Below are positions 19,245 through 27,420 of a stretch of DNA of 37,594 nt, piece after piece. The notes beneath the pieces were generated by a model, which ran no database searches, was not told the DNA's origin, and was given only the letters and a program-made list of their open reading frames with translations. Numbering within the stretch: position 1 is the stretch's first letter; the number at the start of each line of letters is the position of its first letter. The stretch comes from Gammaproteobacteria bacterium. GTDB taxonomy: Bacteria; Pseudomonadota; Gammaproteobacteria; Poriferisulfidales; Oxydemutatoraceae. The stretch lies in NCBI GenBank assembly GCA_028817225.1, contig JAPPQC010000044.1:1-37594 (forward strand), given 5' to 3'. Both the position numbers and the translations under genes were made by a program.

Positions 19245-20163
19245 ACATTGGTTTGCCGCTCCCGTCGAATATGCCGGTGACAAGCCCCACGACGAGCCCC
19301 ACCAGGACTGACACCACAACCAGCAACACCCTGAGTTCTGATTTGTGGATGTCATCTCGCAAGTTGTGGATGCCATCCTTGATCTCGGTCTTCGTATCAT
19401 CCACCTTCTTGCCGAGTTTGTGGATGTCTTCCTTGAGTTCAGTCTTTGTGCCATCCACCTTCTTGTCAAGTTTATGGATGTCTTCCTTGAGTTCAGTCTT
19501 TGTGCCATCCGCCTTCTTGTCGAGTTTATGGATGTCTCCCTTGAACTCAGCCTTCGTTACAGAGAAGCCAACCTCAACTCTCTTGTCAAGTTTGTGGATG
19601 TCTTCCTTGAGTTCGGCCTTCGTGCCATCCACCTTCTTGTCGAGTTTGTGGATGTCTGCCTTGAGTTCGGCCTTTGTGTTATCCACCTTCTTGTCGAGTT
19701 TGTGGATGTCTTCCTTGAGTTCGGCCTTCGTGCCATCCACCTTCTTGTCAAGTTTATGGATGTCTTCCTTGAATTCGGCCTTCGTCACAGAGAAGCCAGC
19801 CTCAACTCTCTTGTCAAGTTTGTGGATGTCTTCCTTGAGTTCGGCCTTCGTGCCATCTATCTTCTTGTCGAGTTTGTGGATGCCTTCCTTGAACTCAATT
19901 TGTGTAACCGGCGCGTTGCCGGCGGGCAGCCGGGCTTCTCCGGCTTTTGCCGGATTTGCCGTTTGCGCCGTTTGCGCGGTCTTTGCCGCTTTTGCAGCCT
20001 CTGTTGTTTTCACAGTACTGGCGGCTTTTGCGGCCTTCGCCGCCTGCTCAGCCTTTGCAGTCTTCGCCGCTTTTGCGGCCTCCACTGCCTCTGCCGCTGA
20101 ATCGCGGATTTCCATTTTGCCGTGCCGGCCGGGCAGCGGCTTCTTTTTTTGTTCCTCAATCAT
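19243..20163 (-). CDS. Membrane-anchored coiled-coil protein with 18-residue repeats
   Basis: The 306-residue product is not a family I can name, though it resembles coiled-coil membrane proteins of the DUF1640 type. Residues about 22-80 are an Ala/Lys-rich low-complexity stretch. Residues about 90-270 hold nine tandem units of IHKLDKKVDGTKAELKED type plus a partial tenth. Units 2 and 6 are 4 residues longer (VEAGFSVTKAEF variant). A hydrophobic segment near the C-terminus (about 279-297, Val/Leu-rich) should cross the membrane. The start is firm: GGAGG lies 6-7 bases before the ATG at 20163. Expected topology is a cytoplasmic or periplasmic rod on a C-terminal anchor. Role unknown. Confidence 0.85.
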   Translation of the reverse strand: MIEEQKKKPLPGRHGKMEIRDSAAEAVEAAKAAKTAKAEQAAKAAKAASTVKTTEAAKAAKTAQTAQTANPAKAGEARLPAGNAPVTQIEFKEGIHKLDKKIDGTKAELKEDIHKLDKRVEAGFSVTKAEFKEDIHKLDKKVDGTKAELKEDIHKLDKKVDNTKAELKADIHKLDKKVDGTKAELKEDIHKLDKRVEVGFSVTKAEFKGDIHKLDKKADGTKTELKEDIHKLDKKVDGTKTELKEDIHKLGKKVDDTKTEIKDGIHNLRDDIHKSELRVLLVVVSVLVGLVVGLVTGIFDGSGKPM

Positions 20164-20633
20164 CTGGTTTCCTCCGAATAAGGTTCAAGATTTATCGAGA
20201 AACCAATTTGAGGCATTTTGCAAGCCTTGGAGCGCGCCAGCCGACGAACGGTACTATTTGCCCGATGAGTGGCTATTCGCCGGCCGCAGATTGCCGGTTG
20301 GACACAAATGTATTGGTCAGGCACAGACGCGGCGCCTGCCACCGCCGCCGCCGTGCGCGAGTAATCTGGCGATATTTTGTTCTTCATCAAGGCCATTATA
20401 GGCACATTGCAGCCCTTCAGAACGGGAAAAAATTTCACTTCCCACGCAAAAACAAGTCAAGTCTATGAAGTAACAATAAATTGCATCCGACGAACGGCAG
20501 ACATTTCCTGTTCCTCGAAAAAAATTCGCGGATTCAACCCGCAAGTGCAACCGTTGACTTGATACTCCGGCTGCGCGAACGGTATAATAAACTCGACAAC
20601 TATCCATTTTTTTATCCACTTTGGAGAATGAAC
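20164..20633. other. 470-bp spacer without a convincing gene
   Basis: Short frames exist on both strands but none has protein-like composition with a start site. The left edge holds the coiled-coil gene's ribosome site (minus strand) and the right end a promoter for the next gene. An 11-bp repeat CCGACGAACGG occurs at 20241 and 20487. The part from about 20370 to 20550 is AT-rich compared with its surroundings. Confidence 0.6.
20559..20588 (+). promoter_or_regulatory. Predicted sigma70 promoter of the SPFH-tail-like gene
   Basis: TTGATA (20559-20564) and a perfect TATAAT (20583-20588) are 18 bases apart. Transcription would begin near 20595, about 40 bases before the ATG at 20634, which has GGAG 7 bases upstream. 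Confidence 0.75.
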
Positions 20634-21041
20634 ATGAGCAACATTAAAGATTTAATTAAAAAAGGACTCCTCGCCATGGCCGCCGTGATTGTCGGTGTGG
20701 CGTTGTTGTTCGCATTGGCGGGATCGTATCGCGTGTATAGCGTGTGGTCGGCGAGCAAGCAGGGCCAGGCCGATTTGGCGCTGGCGGAAAATTCGCGCAA
20801 GGTGCTGGTGGAGCAAGCCAAAGCCGAAAAGCTTGCGGCTCAGGAACGCGCCGATGCGATTAAAATCGTCGGCGAAGCAGCGAGCAGATATCCGGCCTAT
20901 CGCTATCAGGAGTTTTTGGGCGACCTGGGCGAAAGTATCCGCAATGGGAATGTCAGGCAAATCATTTATATCCCGACCGAAGCCGGCCTGCCGATACTGG
21001 AAGCGGGCAAACGCCTGCAGGATGGGGGCAAGAAAAAATGA
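20634..21041 (+). CDS. Small membrane protein resembling the C-terminal tail of SPFH (prohibitin-like) proteins
   Basis: The 135-residue product has one N-terminal membrane segment (about residues 9-31), then a charged helix rich in Ala, Lys and Glu (about 40-80), then the stretch IIYIPTEAGLPILEAGKRL. That helix plus the short hydrophobic end is what follows the SPFH domain in prohibitin/HflC-like proteins, but the SPFH domain itself is absent. I chose the ATG at 20634 rather than 20628 because GGAG at 20623-20626 is then correctly spaced. It overlaps the next gene by 4 bases (ATGA), so the two are probably translated together. The function is unknown; the SPFH resemblance is by eye. Confidence 0.75.
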   Translation: MSNIKDLIKKGLLAMAAVIVGVALLFALAGSYRVYSVWSASKQGQADLALAENSRKVLVEQAKAEKLAAQERADAIKIVGEAASRYPAYRYQEFLGDLGESIRNGNVRQIIYIPTEAGLPILEAGKRLQDGGKKK

Positions 21042-21460
21042 AATTAGCGACTGATATGACTGAGGAATTTGTTAAAAACTCAATCATAAAATTTTTATCT
21101 CGCAATGAGTGGGGTACAGGTTTGCAATTTGGAGGTTTGCGGGAGCATGGTGTGGATATTAAAGTTCGCCACAATCGCTACCCGCGATATTTTCAGATTG
21201 AATGCAAGGGGCAGGGAAGCAAAGAAGTTGCTTTTGTATATTCTCTCGGACAAATTGTTACCAGAATGGAAACTGGCGGCAGCACAAGAAATTATTTTGG
21301 ACTTGGCTTGCCGGATGACTCCGCAGAAATTGCTTTGCGTCGTTTGCCATGGCAGGTTGCCAAGAAATTGCTACTATATGTTTTTTCGGTAACTCCGAAT
21401 GGAGAGGTAACACAATATTCTTGGAAAGACTTGAAAAAGAAGCAAGAATCAAAAAAATAA
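21038..21460 (+). CDS. PD-(D/E)XK nuclease-like hypothetical protein
   Basis: The 140-residue product has GVDI followed 11 residues later by FQIECKGQG (D40, E55, K57), the spacing of a PD-(D/E)XK nuclease core, and a later SLGQIVTRM helix, as in nucleases with a Q-containing helix. It is shorter than most restriction enzymes and has no recognisable DNA-binding extension. The ATG at 21038 overlaps the stop of the membrane protein gene; an alternative start is at 21056. GC content is lower than in neighbouring housekeeping genes. It might act on DNA with its coupled membrane partner, but that is only context. Confidence 0.7.
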   Translation: MKLATDMTEEFVKNSIIKFLSRNEWGTGLQFGGLREHGVDIKVRHNRYPRYFQIECKGQGSKEVAFVYSLGQIVTRMETGGSTRNYFGLGLPDDSAEIALRRLPWQVAKKLLLYVFSVTPNGEVTQYSWKDLKKKQESKK

Positions 21461-21482
21461 CCACCAAAAAATCCTCACATCG

Positions 21483-21488
21483 TATAAT
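21483..21488 (+). promoter_or_regulatory. -10 element before the amidohydrolase gene
   Basis: A perfect TATAAT lies 25 bases before the ATG at 21514. No good -35 is visible, and no clear ribosome site lies between it and the start codon. Confidence 0.4.
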
Positions 21489-21513
21489 CCCACCGGCAAA
21501 TCCCGATACAACA

Positions 21514-22881
21514 ATGAATAACCTAAAAAGTTTGGCATCCGCCGCCGTGGCCGCCGCGCTGTTGTGCGGGGGTTGTGCTTGGGTTGGCGGGGAGTTTCGT
21601 GGGGCGCCGTCGGAGATGGATGCGAACATCAGTGACGGGGCGAAGGGGCTGCTGACGCAGGCGTTCACATTTGATGCGGCGGATGACAGACTGGTGTTGG
21701 CGGACCATCATCTGCATGCCATTGCGCGCGGCACGACGACGGCGAGCCGCAGCGCCTACCTGAACCCGGAGTTGTACAGCGTTTTCCATCCGTATTTGTG
21801 GCTGAAGACGCGGGCGTTCATGGGCGCCAGCGGCGTGGACAACCTTGACCTGCTGGAACAGCAATACGAGAAGCGGCTGCTGGACCTGCTGCTGCATTTT
21901 CAGGATGTGCAGCGCCGTTACGCGCCGGGCGCGGTTGAAAGCCATTTCTACCTGTATGCGCTGGACTACTTCCATGACGAGAACGGCGAGTTGTCGGAGC
22001 AGTACACCGACCTGCATGTGCCGAACGATTATGTCGTGGATTTGAGCGCGCGCCTGAACCGCGATCTGGCGGCGGCGGCGACGGACACGCGCAGCCGGGC
22101 GCGTGTGATTGCGGTCGGCTCGGTGCACCCGTACCGCCGTGATTACATGCGGCAACTGGCGTGGCTTGCGGAGCGCGGTGTTCGCTACATCAAGTGGCTG
22201 CCGTCCTCGATGAACATTGACCCGGAGAAAGTCTCCGCCGGCTACTACCGCGAGATGGCCGAGAGGGACATGGTGCTGCTGACGCACACCGGGCGCGAAC
22301 ATGCGCTGCGCGTGAAAAGCGAGGCGCACCAGCATTTCAGCGCCCCGGAAAAACTGCGTCCGGCGCTGGATTGCGGCGTGCCCGTCGTCGCGCTGCACAG
22401 CGCCCGCAGGGGCAGGCATCCGGACACCGGCGCGACCTATTTCGACGGCCTGATGCGGCTGATGGCGCTGGAGGAATACAAGGAAACGCTGTTCAGCGAG
22501 ATTTCGGTGATGCTGCTGGGCGGCAGGCTGTCGGGCGATTCGCGCCACTTTCTGGTGCGGCTGATGGAAAAGGCCGAGGAAGGAGGGCCGCTGCACAACC
22601 GGGTCGTGAACGGCAGCGATTACCCGGTGCCGGCGCTGACTTTCCTGAATCCGACCGAGGGGCTGGCCGAGCGCGACATGATCAGCAAGGACGAGCGGCG
22701 CTGGCTGGATGAAATCTTCGGCTACAACCGGCTGCTGTTCGACTTTGTCGCCAAGCGCACGCTGCGCCACCCGAAGACCAGGCGGCGCTTGCCGGAGGAA
22801 TTTTTCTTTCCGCTGGACACCAAGAGAAAGGTTGCAAAGGCGTCAGAAGACTGCCCGCGCGCCGCACCCGACGGTGGGTGA
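21514..22881 (+). CDS. Exported amidohydrolase-family (TIM-barrel metal hydrolase) protein
   Basis: The 455-residue product fits the amidohydrolase-2 type: an early DHHLH metal motif (about residues 64-68), IKWLPSSMNIDP near 228, LTHTG near 252, a VVALHSAR strand, and the late NGSDYP motif with the expected catalytic aspartate. The N-terminus is a signal peptide (MNNLKSLASAAVAAALLCGGC). The cysteine there could be a lipoprotein site, but CGG before it is not a standard lipobox. The ATG at 21514 is chosen because it begins the signal peptide; the longer frame from 21349 overlaps the preceding gene. The substrate cannot be told. Confidence 0.85.
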   Translation: MNNLKSLASAAVAAALLCGGCAWVGGEFRGAPSEMDANISDGAKGLLTQAFTFDAADDRLVLADHHLHAIARGTTTASRSAYLNPELYSVFHPYLWLKTRAFMGASGVDNLDLLEQQYEKRLLDLLLHFQDVQRRYAPGAVESHFYLYALDYFHDENGELSEQYTDLHVPNDYVVDLSARLNRDLAAAATDTRSRARVIAVGSVHPYRRDYMRQLAWLAERGVRYIKWLPSSMNIDPEKVSAGYYREMAERDMVLLTHTGREHALRVKSEAHQHFSAPEKLRPALDCGVPVVALHSARRGRHPDTGATYFDGLMRLMALEEYKETLFSEISVMLLGGRLSGDSRHFLVRLMEKAEEGGPLHNRVVNGSDYPVPALTFLNPTEGLAERDMISKDERRWLDEIFGYNRLLFDFVAKRTLRHPKTRRRLPEEFFFPLDTKRKVAKASEDCPRAAPDGG

Positions 22882-22905
22882 CGGCTGTGGCCTGCACGCT
22901 TGTTT

Positions 22906-24588
22906 CTACTTCTGCTTTGCCCCCTGTTTTGACAACTTGGCCCAAGTGTCGCGCAATGTCATCGTGCGGTTGAACACCGGGTGTTCGCCGCCGTCGCTGT
23001 CCCTTACAAAGTAACCAAGCCGTTCAAACTGCCGGCAATGGCCGGGCGGCGCGTCCAGCAGCGACGGCTCGACCAGGCAGTTGCGCCGCACGACCAGCGA
23101 TTCCGGGTTCAGCGCGTCCATCACATCGTCGCAGGCGAGCGGGTTTTCTACATGGAACAGCCGGTCATAGAGGCGCACCTCGGCCTGCTTTGCGTGGGCC
23201 GCGCTGAGCCAGTGCAGCGTGCCCTTGACCTTGCGCCCGTCGGCGGTGCCGCCGCCGCGGCTTGCGGGGTCGTAGCGGCAGCGCAGTTCGGTGATTTCGC
23301 CGTCGCCGTTTTTGACGACATCCTCGCAGGTGATGTAATAAGCGTATTTCAGCCGCACCTCGCGCCCCGGCGCCAGCCGGAAAAACTTTTTCGGCGGCTC
23401 CTCCATGAAGTCGCCGCGCTCGATGACAAGTTCGCGCGAGAACGGCAGTTTGCGCGTGCCGGCGGCGGGATTGTTCGGGTCGTTGGCGGCCTCCACTTCC
23501 TCGATGCCGCCCTCCGGGTAGTTGTCAATCACGACTTTCAGCGGCTCAAGCACCGCCATCGCGCGCGGTGCCGATTCGTTCAGTTCGTTGCGCACGCAGG
23601 TCTCCAGCGCGTCCATTGAAATCCAGCTGTCTTTCTTGGTGATGCCGATGCGCTCGCAGAAGTCATGAATCGCGGCGGGCGGGATGCCGCGCCTTCTCAT
23701 GCCCGACAGCGTCGGCATGCGCGGGTCGTCCCAGCCGTCCACGACGCCGGCGTCCACCAGTTTCTTTAGTTGGCGCTTGCTGGTGATGGTGTGCGTCAGT
23801 TGCAGGCGCGCGAACTCAATTTGCTGCGGGTGGTGCACGCCGAGCGCCTCGAGAAACCAGTCGTAGAGCGGGCGGTGGTCCTCGAATTCCAGCGTGCACA
23901 GCGAATGGGTGATGCCCTCGATCGAGTCCGACAGGCAGTGCGTGAAGTCGTAGGTGGGATAGATGCACCAGCGGTCGCCGCTGCGGTGGTGCGCGGTGTG
24001 GCGAATGCGGTAAATCGTCGGGTCGCGCATGTTGATGTTGGGCGCGGCCATGTTGATCTTTGCGCGCAGCACATGTTCGCCGTCGCCGAACTCGCCGTCG
24101 CGCATGCGCCGGAACAGATCCAGGTTCTCTTCCACGCCGCGCTCGCGGAAGGGGCTGTCGGCGCCCGGTTCGGTCAGCGTGCCGCGGTAGCGGCGGATGT
24201 CGTCGGCGCTGAGGCTGCACACATACGCCTTGCCCGCGCGTATCAGTTCAACGGCGCAGTCGTGGAGTTGGCCGAAGTAGTCCGATGCATAGAGCAGTTG
24301 GTCCCATTCAAAGCCGAGCCAGCGCACATCCTCGATGATGGCCTCGGCGTACTCGGTGCTTTCCTTCTCCGGGTTGGTGTCGTCGAAGCGCAGGTTGCAA
24401 AGCCCGCTGTGTTCGCGCGCGAGGCCGAAATTCAGGCAGATGGCCTTGGCGTGGCCGACATGCAGGTAGCCGTTCGGCTCCGGCGGAAAGCGGGTGACGA
24501 GTTTGCCGCCGTGCTTGTTGGCGGCGAGGTCGCGCTCGACAATCTGGCGGATGAAGTTGGTTTGCGGTTCGTCCGCCGGCGGTTTCAT
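22906..24588 (-). CDS. glnS: Glutaminyl-tRNA synthetase
   Basis: Charges tRNA-Gln with glutamine. The 560-residue class I enzyme has [16 protein letters not shown] (HIGH-type motif HVGH at 43-46), the [10 protein letters not shown] segment, the [15 protein letters not shown] region, and a normal C-terminal anticodon-binding beta-barrel half. The second signature is ITSKR (268-272), where E. coli has VMSKR: the lysine and arginine are kept and Met is replaced by Thr. I chose the ATG at 24588 (MKPPADEP); a longer frame runs into the upstream cytochrome b561 gene. It lies 2 bases after that gene, as the last gene of the yceI operon. Confidence 0.97.
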   Translation of the reverse strand: MKPPADEPQTNFIRQIVERDLAANKHGGKLVTRFPPEPNGYLHVGHAKAICLNFGLAREHSGLCNLRFDDTNPEKESTEYAEAIIEDVRWLGFEWDQLLYASDYFGQLHDCAVELIRAGKAYVCSLSADDIRRYRGTLTEPGADSPFRERGVEENLDLFRRMRDGEFGDGEHVLRAKINMAAPNINMRDPTIYRIRHTAHHRSGDRWCIYPTYDFTHCLSDSIEGITHSLCTLEFEDHRPLYDWFLEALGVHHPQQIEFARLQLTHTITSKRQLKKLVDAGVVDGWDDPRMPTLSGMRRRGIPPAAIHDFCERIGITKKDSWISMDALETCVRNELNESAPRAMAVLEPLKVVIDNYPEGGIEEVEAANDPNNPAAGTRKLPFSRELVIERGDFMEEPPKKFFRLAPGREVRLKYAYYITCEDVVKNGDGEITELRCRYDPASRGGGTADGRKVKGTLHWLSAAHAKQAEVRLYDRLFHVENPLACDDVMDALNPESLVVRRNCLVEPSLLDAPPGHCRQFERLGYFVRDSDGGEHPVFNRTMTLRDTWAKLSKQGAKQK

Positions 24589-24590
24589 GC

Positions 24591-25160
24591 TCACACCATC
24601 CGCCGCAGCACGCCGGCGCCGTCCAGCCACTGGTGCTTGAACGCCGCCGCCGCGTGCACCGCGGCCAGCGCGGCGACGCCGTAGCCAAGCCAGTAATGCA
24701 GCGACACGGCGGCGTCGCGCGCGGCGTCACCGGCCTCAAGGAGCGCCGGAATCTCAAGGCCGCCCGGCAGCGGCACCGGCGCGCCGGCGGAAGTCGAGAT
24801 GACATAGCCGCTCAGCGGCAGCGCGAACATCAGCGCGAAGAACGCGCGGTGCGCCGCCTTCGCCGCCGCGTGTTCCCACGCGGCGAGGCCCGGCGCCGGC
24901 GCCGGCGTGCCGCGCACCGCGCGCCGGATGATCTGCCACGCCGCCAGCGGCAGCACCGCCATTCCGAGCGTGCGGTGCCAGAACAGCGCGTCCTGGTACC
25001 AGCGGTCGTAGTAACTCATCTCCGTCATCCACCAGCCGAGCGCGACCAGCCCGAGTATCAGCGCCGCAATCAGCCAGTGCAGCGTGCGCGCGACGCCGTC
25101 GTAACGCTCCGGCACTTGCTCCGGTGCGCGTGCCGGCGCCCGCTCAGACACTTCGGGCAT
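24591..25160 (-). CDS. Cytochrome b561-family di-heme membrane protein
   Basis: The 189-residue product has four hydrophobic helices with spaced histidines suited to b-type haem: [12 protein letters not shown] in helix 1, LFWHRTLGM in helix 2, [10 protein letters not shown] in helix 3 and LHYWLGYG plus [11 protein letters not shown] in helix 4. This is the E. coli CybB/YceJ-type inner-membrane family. Its start overlaps the stop of yceI by one base, matching the known yceJ-yceI pairing, in which the cytochrome probably transfers electrons for a quinone-linked partner. A Pro/Ala-rich N-terminal tail of about 20 residues precedes helix 1. Confidence 0.9.
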   Translation of the reverse strand: MPEVSERAPARAPEQVPERYDGVARTLHWLIAALILGLVALGWWMTEMSYYDRWYQDALFWHRTLGMAVLPLAAWQIIRRAVRGTPAPAPGLAAWEHAAAKAAHRAFFALMFALPLSGYVISTSAGAPVPLPGGLEIPALLEAGDAARDAAVSLHYWLGYGVAALAAVHAAAAFKHQWLDGAGVLRRMV

Positions 25161-25741
25161 CAGCGGCGGATGCCCTCCACATACAGGTCCATCTCGACAT
25201 TTTTCGCCGACGGGCCGAGGTCGAAGTTCATGTCGTAGTCGGCGCGCGCGAAGGTAACCCAGCCCTCAAAGCCGGCGCGGTAGCCGCCCCACGGGTCGTC
25301 GCCCTCGCCGATCTTGCTGATGGAGATGACCATCGGGTTGGTGCGCCCGTGCAGCGTCAGCGTGCCGTGCATCTTGCCGCCGTCGCCGTCGCCGTCGTAG
25401 CGCGTGCTCTTGAAGAACGCCTTCGGGTGTTTGGTTACATCAAGGAAGTCCTCGTTGCGAAGGTGCTTGTCGCGTTCGGCGTGGTTGCTGTCCACGCTGG
25501 CGGTCTCGACCTCAAGTTCTATTTTGCTCGCGGCGGGGTTGTCGGCGTCGTAGTGGAACGAGCCGGAAAAGCGGTTGAACCTTCCGACCAGCCAACTGAA
25601 GCCGAGATGCTTGACGCGGAACTGGATGAAGGAGTGCGCCGGGTCAATGTCGTAGTCGGCGGCGGGGGCGCATGGCGCGGCCAGCGCGAGGACGGCGGCG
25701 GCGCAGAAATTGCGAACGGTTTTTTGTGTTTTGTCGGTCAT
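25160..25741 (-). CDS. yceI: YceI-family periplasmic lipid-binding protein
   Basis: The 193-residue product has a signal peptide (about residues 1-28, hydrophobic AAAVLALAAP followed by AAD) and then the YceI lipocalin-like fold: YDIDPAHSFIQFRVKHLGFSW, VDSNHAERDKHLRNEDFLDV and KSTRYDGD segments. Family members bind isoprenoid or quinone-like lipids in the periplasm. The start ATG at 25741 has GGAG 6 bases upstream. It is the first gene of the run yceI - cytochrome b561 - glnS. Confidence 0.94.
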   Translation of the reverse strand: MTDKTQKTVRNFCAAAVLALAAPCAPAADYDIDPAHSFIQFRVKHLGFSWLVGRFNRFSGSFHYDADNPAASKIELEVETASVDSNHAERDKHLRNEDFLDVTKHPKAFFKSTRYDGDGDGGKMHGTLTLHGRTNPMVISISKIGEGDDPWGGYRAGFEGWVTFARADYDMNFDLGPSAKNVEMDLYVEGIRR

Positions 25742-25803
25742 GGTCGCTCCGGGTTTTGGGTGGGGTATGCGGCGTATTCTATCGCATCGGCGGCGGCGCC
25801 ATG

Positions 25804-25809
25804 TACAAT
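25804..25809 (+). promoter_or_regulatory. -10 element immediately upstream of birA
   Basis: TACAAT ends 7 bases before the GTG start of birA, so a transcript starting at the usual distance would begin on or next to the start codon. No -35 is evident. Confidence 0.35.
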
Positions 25810-25816
25810 ACGGGCC

Positions 25817-26662
25817 GTGCAGCCCCCCGCGTCCCCGTTTGAATCCGCCCGCCTGCTGGAACACCTGCCGGCAAAAATCAGGCGCCGCATCGCCTCGCTT
25901 TGCGTGCTCGACACCACCGCCTCGACCAGCGATGAACTGCTGGCGCGCGCCGGTGAAGACGCCGGCAAGCCCGCCGCCGGCCTGTTTGACCTGTGCCTCG
26001 CGCAATCGCAGACGGCGGGGCGCGGGCGCTTCGGCAACACCTGGGTTTCGCCGCCGGGCGGCGGCGTGTATCTGTCGGCGGCGTGGCGCGCGTCGGTCGG
26101 CGAAACGCGCGCCGCGTGGCTGGGCCTGATGACGGCGTCGGCGCTGGCGCGGCGTCTGCAAAAGGCGGGCGTGCGCGGCGTCGGCGTCAAGTGGCCGAAT
26201 GATTTGTATTGTGATGGCGTGCGCGGCGCGGGCGGCGGCGCCAAACCCGTAACCAAACTCGGCGCCAAACTCGGCGGCGTGCTGGTTGAACGGCGCGGTT
26301 CGTTGTGCGTGGCAGGCGTCGGTGTCAATGTATCGCTGCCGGCGCGGGCCGGCGCCGCGATTGAGCGTCCGTGGACGACATTGGCCGAGGCCGGGCTGAC
26401 GGTGTCCGCCGACGCCGTCGCGGCGATGGTCGTCGAGGCCATTGTCGAGGCCGCCGACTGCGTGGCGTCCGCCGGTATCGCGGCGATGGCCGAACGCTTT
26501 GCGCCGCTTGATTTTCTGAACGGCAGGCCGGTTGAGGTCGTCTCGTCCAACGGTTCTTTCAGCGGCGTCGCCAAGGGCGTCAACCGCGAGGCCCGGCTGC
26601 GCGTGCAGGCGCAGGGCGGCATCCGAACCTGCCGCTGCGAGGAAGTGAGCGTGCGCCTGTGA
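25817..26662 (+). CDS. birA: Biotin--[acetyl-CoA-carboxylase] ligase, no DNA-binding domain
   Basis: Attaches biotin to the biotin carboxyl carrier protein. The 281-residue product has the biotin/ATP segment QTAGRGRFGNTW (about 59-70), VGVKWPNDLYCDG near 119, GAKLGGVLVE near 149 and VAGVGVNVSLP near 165, then the small C-terminal SH3-like domain. It lacks the N-terminal HTH of E. coli BirA, so it should be a ligase only. The GTG at 25817 is the best start: the next ATG (25931) would cut off the beginning of the catalytic domain. No Shine-Dalgarno sequence is seen. It overlaps coaX by 4 bases (GTGA). The short Gly/Ala/Lys insert before GAKLGG is unusual. Confidence 0.92.
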   Translation: MQPPASPFESARLLEHLPAKIRRRIASLCVLDTTASTSDELLARAGEDAGKPAAGLFDLCLAQSQTAGRGRFGNTWVSPPGGGVYLSAAWRASVGETRAAWLGLMTASALARRLQKAGVRGVGVKWPNDLYCDGVRGAGGGAKPVTKLGAKLGGVLVERRGSLCVAGVGVNVSLPARAGAAIERPWTTLAEAGLTVSADAVAAMVVEAIVEAADCVASAGIAAMAERFAPLDFLNGRPVEVVSSNGSFSGVAKGVNREARLRVQAQGGIRTCRCEEVSVRL

Positions 26663-27420
26663 GGCTGCTTGTGGACATCGGCAGCAGTCGCTGCAAATAC
26701 GCGCGCTATGAACAAGACGCCGTCGCCTTCTGCGATGCGGTGCCGGTGAACGACCTTGCCGCCGGTTTGCGCGCGTCGTTTGCAAAGCATCCGGGCCGGG
26801 CGCCGCAGTCGGTGCATGTCGCCAGCGTCGCCGGCGCCGAGCACGATGCGCGCTTTGCACAAACGGTGCGCGATGTTTTTGGCGTTGAGCCGGTCGCGTT
26901 GTCGCCGAAGTTGCCGGTTTGCGGCGTGACGACGCGCTACCGGCCCGAACAGTTGGGCGTGGATCGCTGTCTTGCGCTGGTTGCGGCGTGGCACCGCGTT
27001 GGCCGCTCGTGCATCGTCGCCGATTGCGGCACCGCGGTTACGCTGGATTATCTGGATGCCGGCGGCCTGCACCACGGCGGCGTTATTGTGCCCGGCGCCG
27101 CGCTGCTGCACGACGCGCTGCGGCGCGGCACACACCGCCTCGGAGCGGCGGACACCGGCGCCGGCGCCGGCGCCGGTAATCTGCCCGCGACCGACACCGC
27201 CGGCGCCATCGGCGCCGGCTGCCGGCGCATGATGCACGCGGCGCTTGAGGGCATCATCGCCGACCTGCGCCGGCGCGGCGACGACGACGCGCTGATTGTC
27301 GGCACCGGCGGCGGCGTGCAGGCGCTGGCCGATGCGACAGCGGGGGATTTTCTGCACGCGCCGAATCTGGTGTTTGAGGGCATGGTGATCGTCGGCGAGG
27401 CGTGCCGGTGGCGGCCATGA
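26659..27420 (+). CDS. coaX: Type III pantothenate kinase
   Basis: First step of coenzyme A synthesis. The 253-residue ASKHA-fold product has the N-terminal phosphate loop LLVDIGSSRCKYA (most members read DIGNT), RPEQLGVDRCLALVAAW near residue 94, CIVADCGTAVTLDYLD near residue 116 and the GGVIVPG segment. A Gly/Ala repeat-like stretch (GAGAGAGNLPATD) lies near residue 170. Starts with GTG overlapping the birA stop. birA next to coaX is a common bacterial pair. Its stop overlaps the next ATG (ATGA). Confidence 0.94.
   Translation: MRLLVDIGSSRCKYARYEQDAVAFCDAVPVNDLAAGLRASFAKHPGRAPQSVHVASVAGAEHDARFAQTVRDVFGVEPVALSPKLPVCGVTTRYRPEQLGVDRCLALVAAWHRVGRSCIVADCGTAVTLDYLDAGGLHHGGVIVPGAALLHDALRRGTHRLGAADTGAGAGAGNLPATDTAGAIGAGCRRMMHAALEGIIADLRRRGDDDALIVGTGGGVQALADATAGDFLHAPNLVFEGMVIVGEACRWRP

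Noticed and set aside
19172-20401. Plus-strand Ser/Leu-rich repeat frame (409 codons) opposite the coiled-coil gene.
   Set aside because: It is the mirror of the 54-base repeats. The minus-strand frame has a strong ribosome site, a regular coiled coil and a membrane anchor.
20317-20619. Minus-strand frame of 100 codons in the 470-bp spacer.
   Set aside because: Cys/Gly/Arg-rich, no ribosome site, and it overlaps the promoter of the neighbouring plus-strand gene.
25738-27357. Long minus-strand frames (539 and 566 codons) opposite birA and coaX; one runs on into yceI.
   Set aside because: Only the yceI part has real motifs. The extension lies opposite birA, a recognised gene, and the yceI ribosome site fixes its start at 25741.
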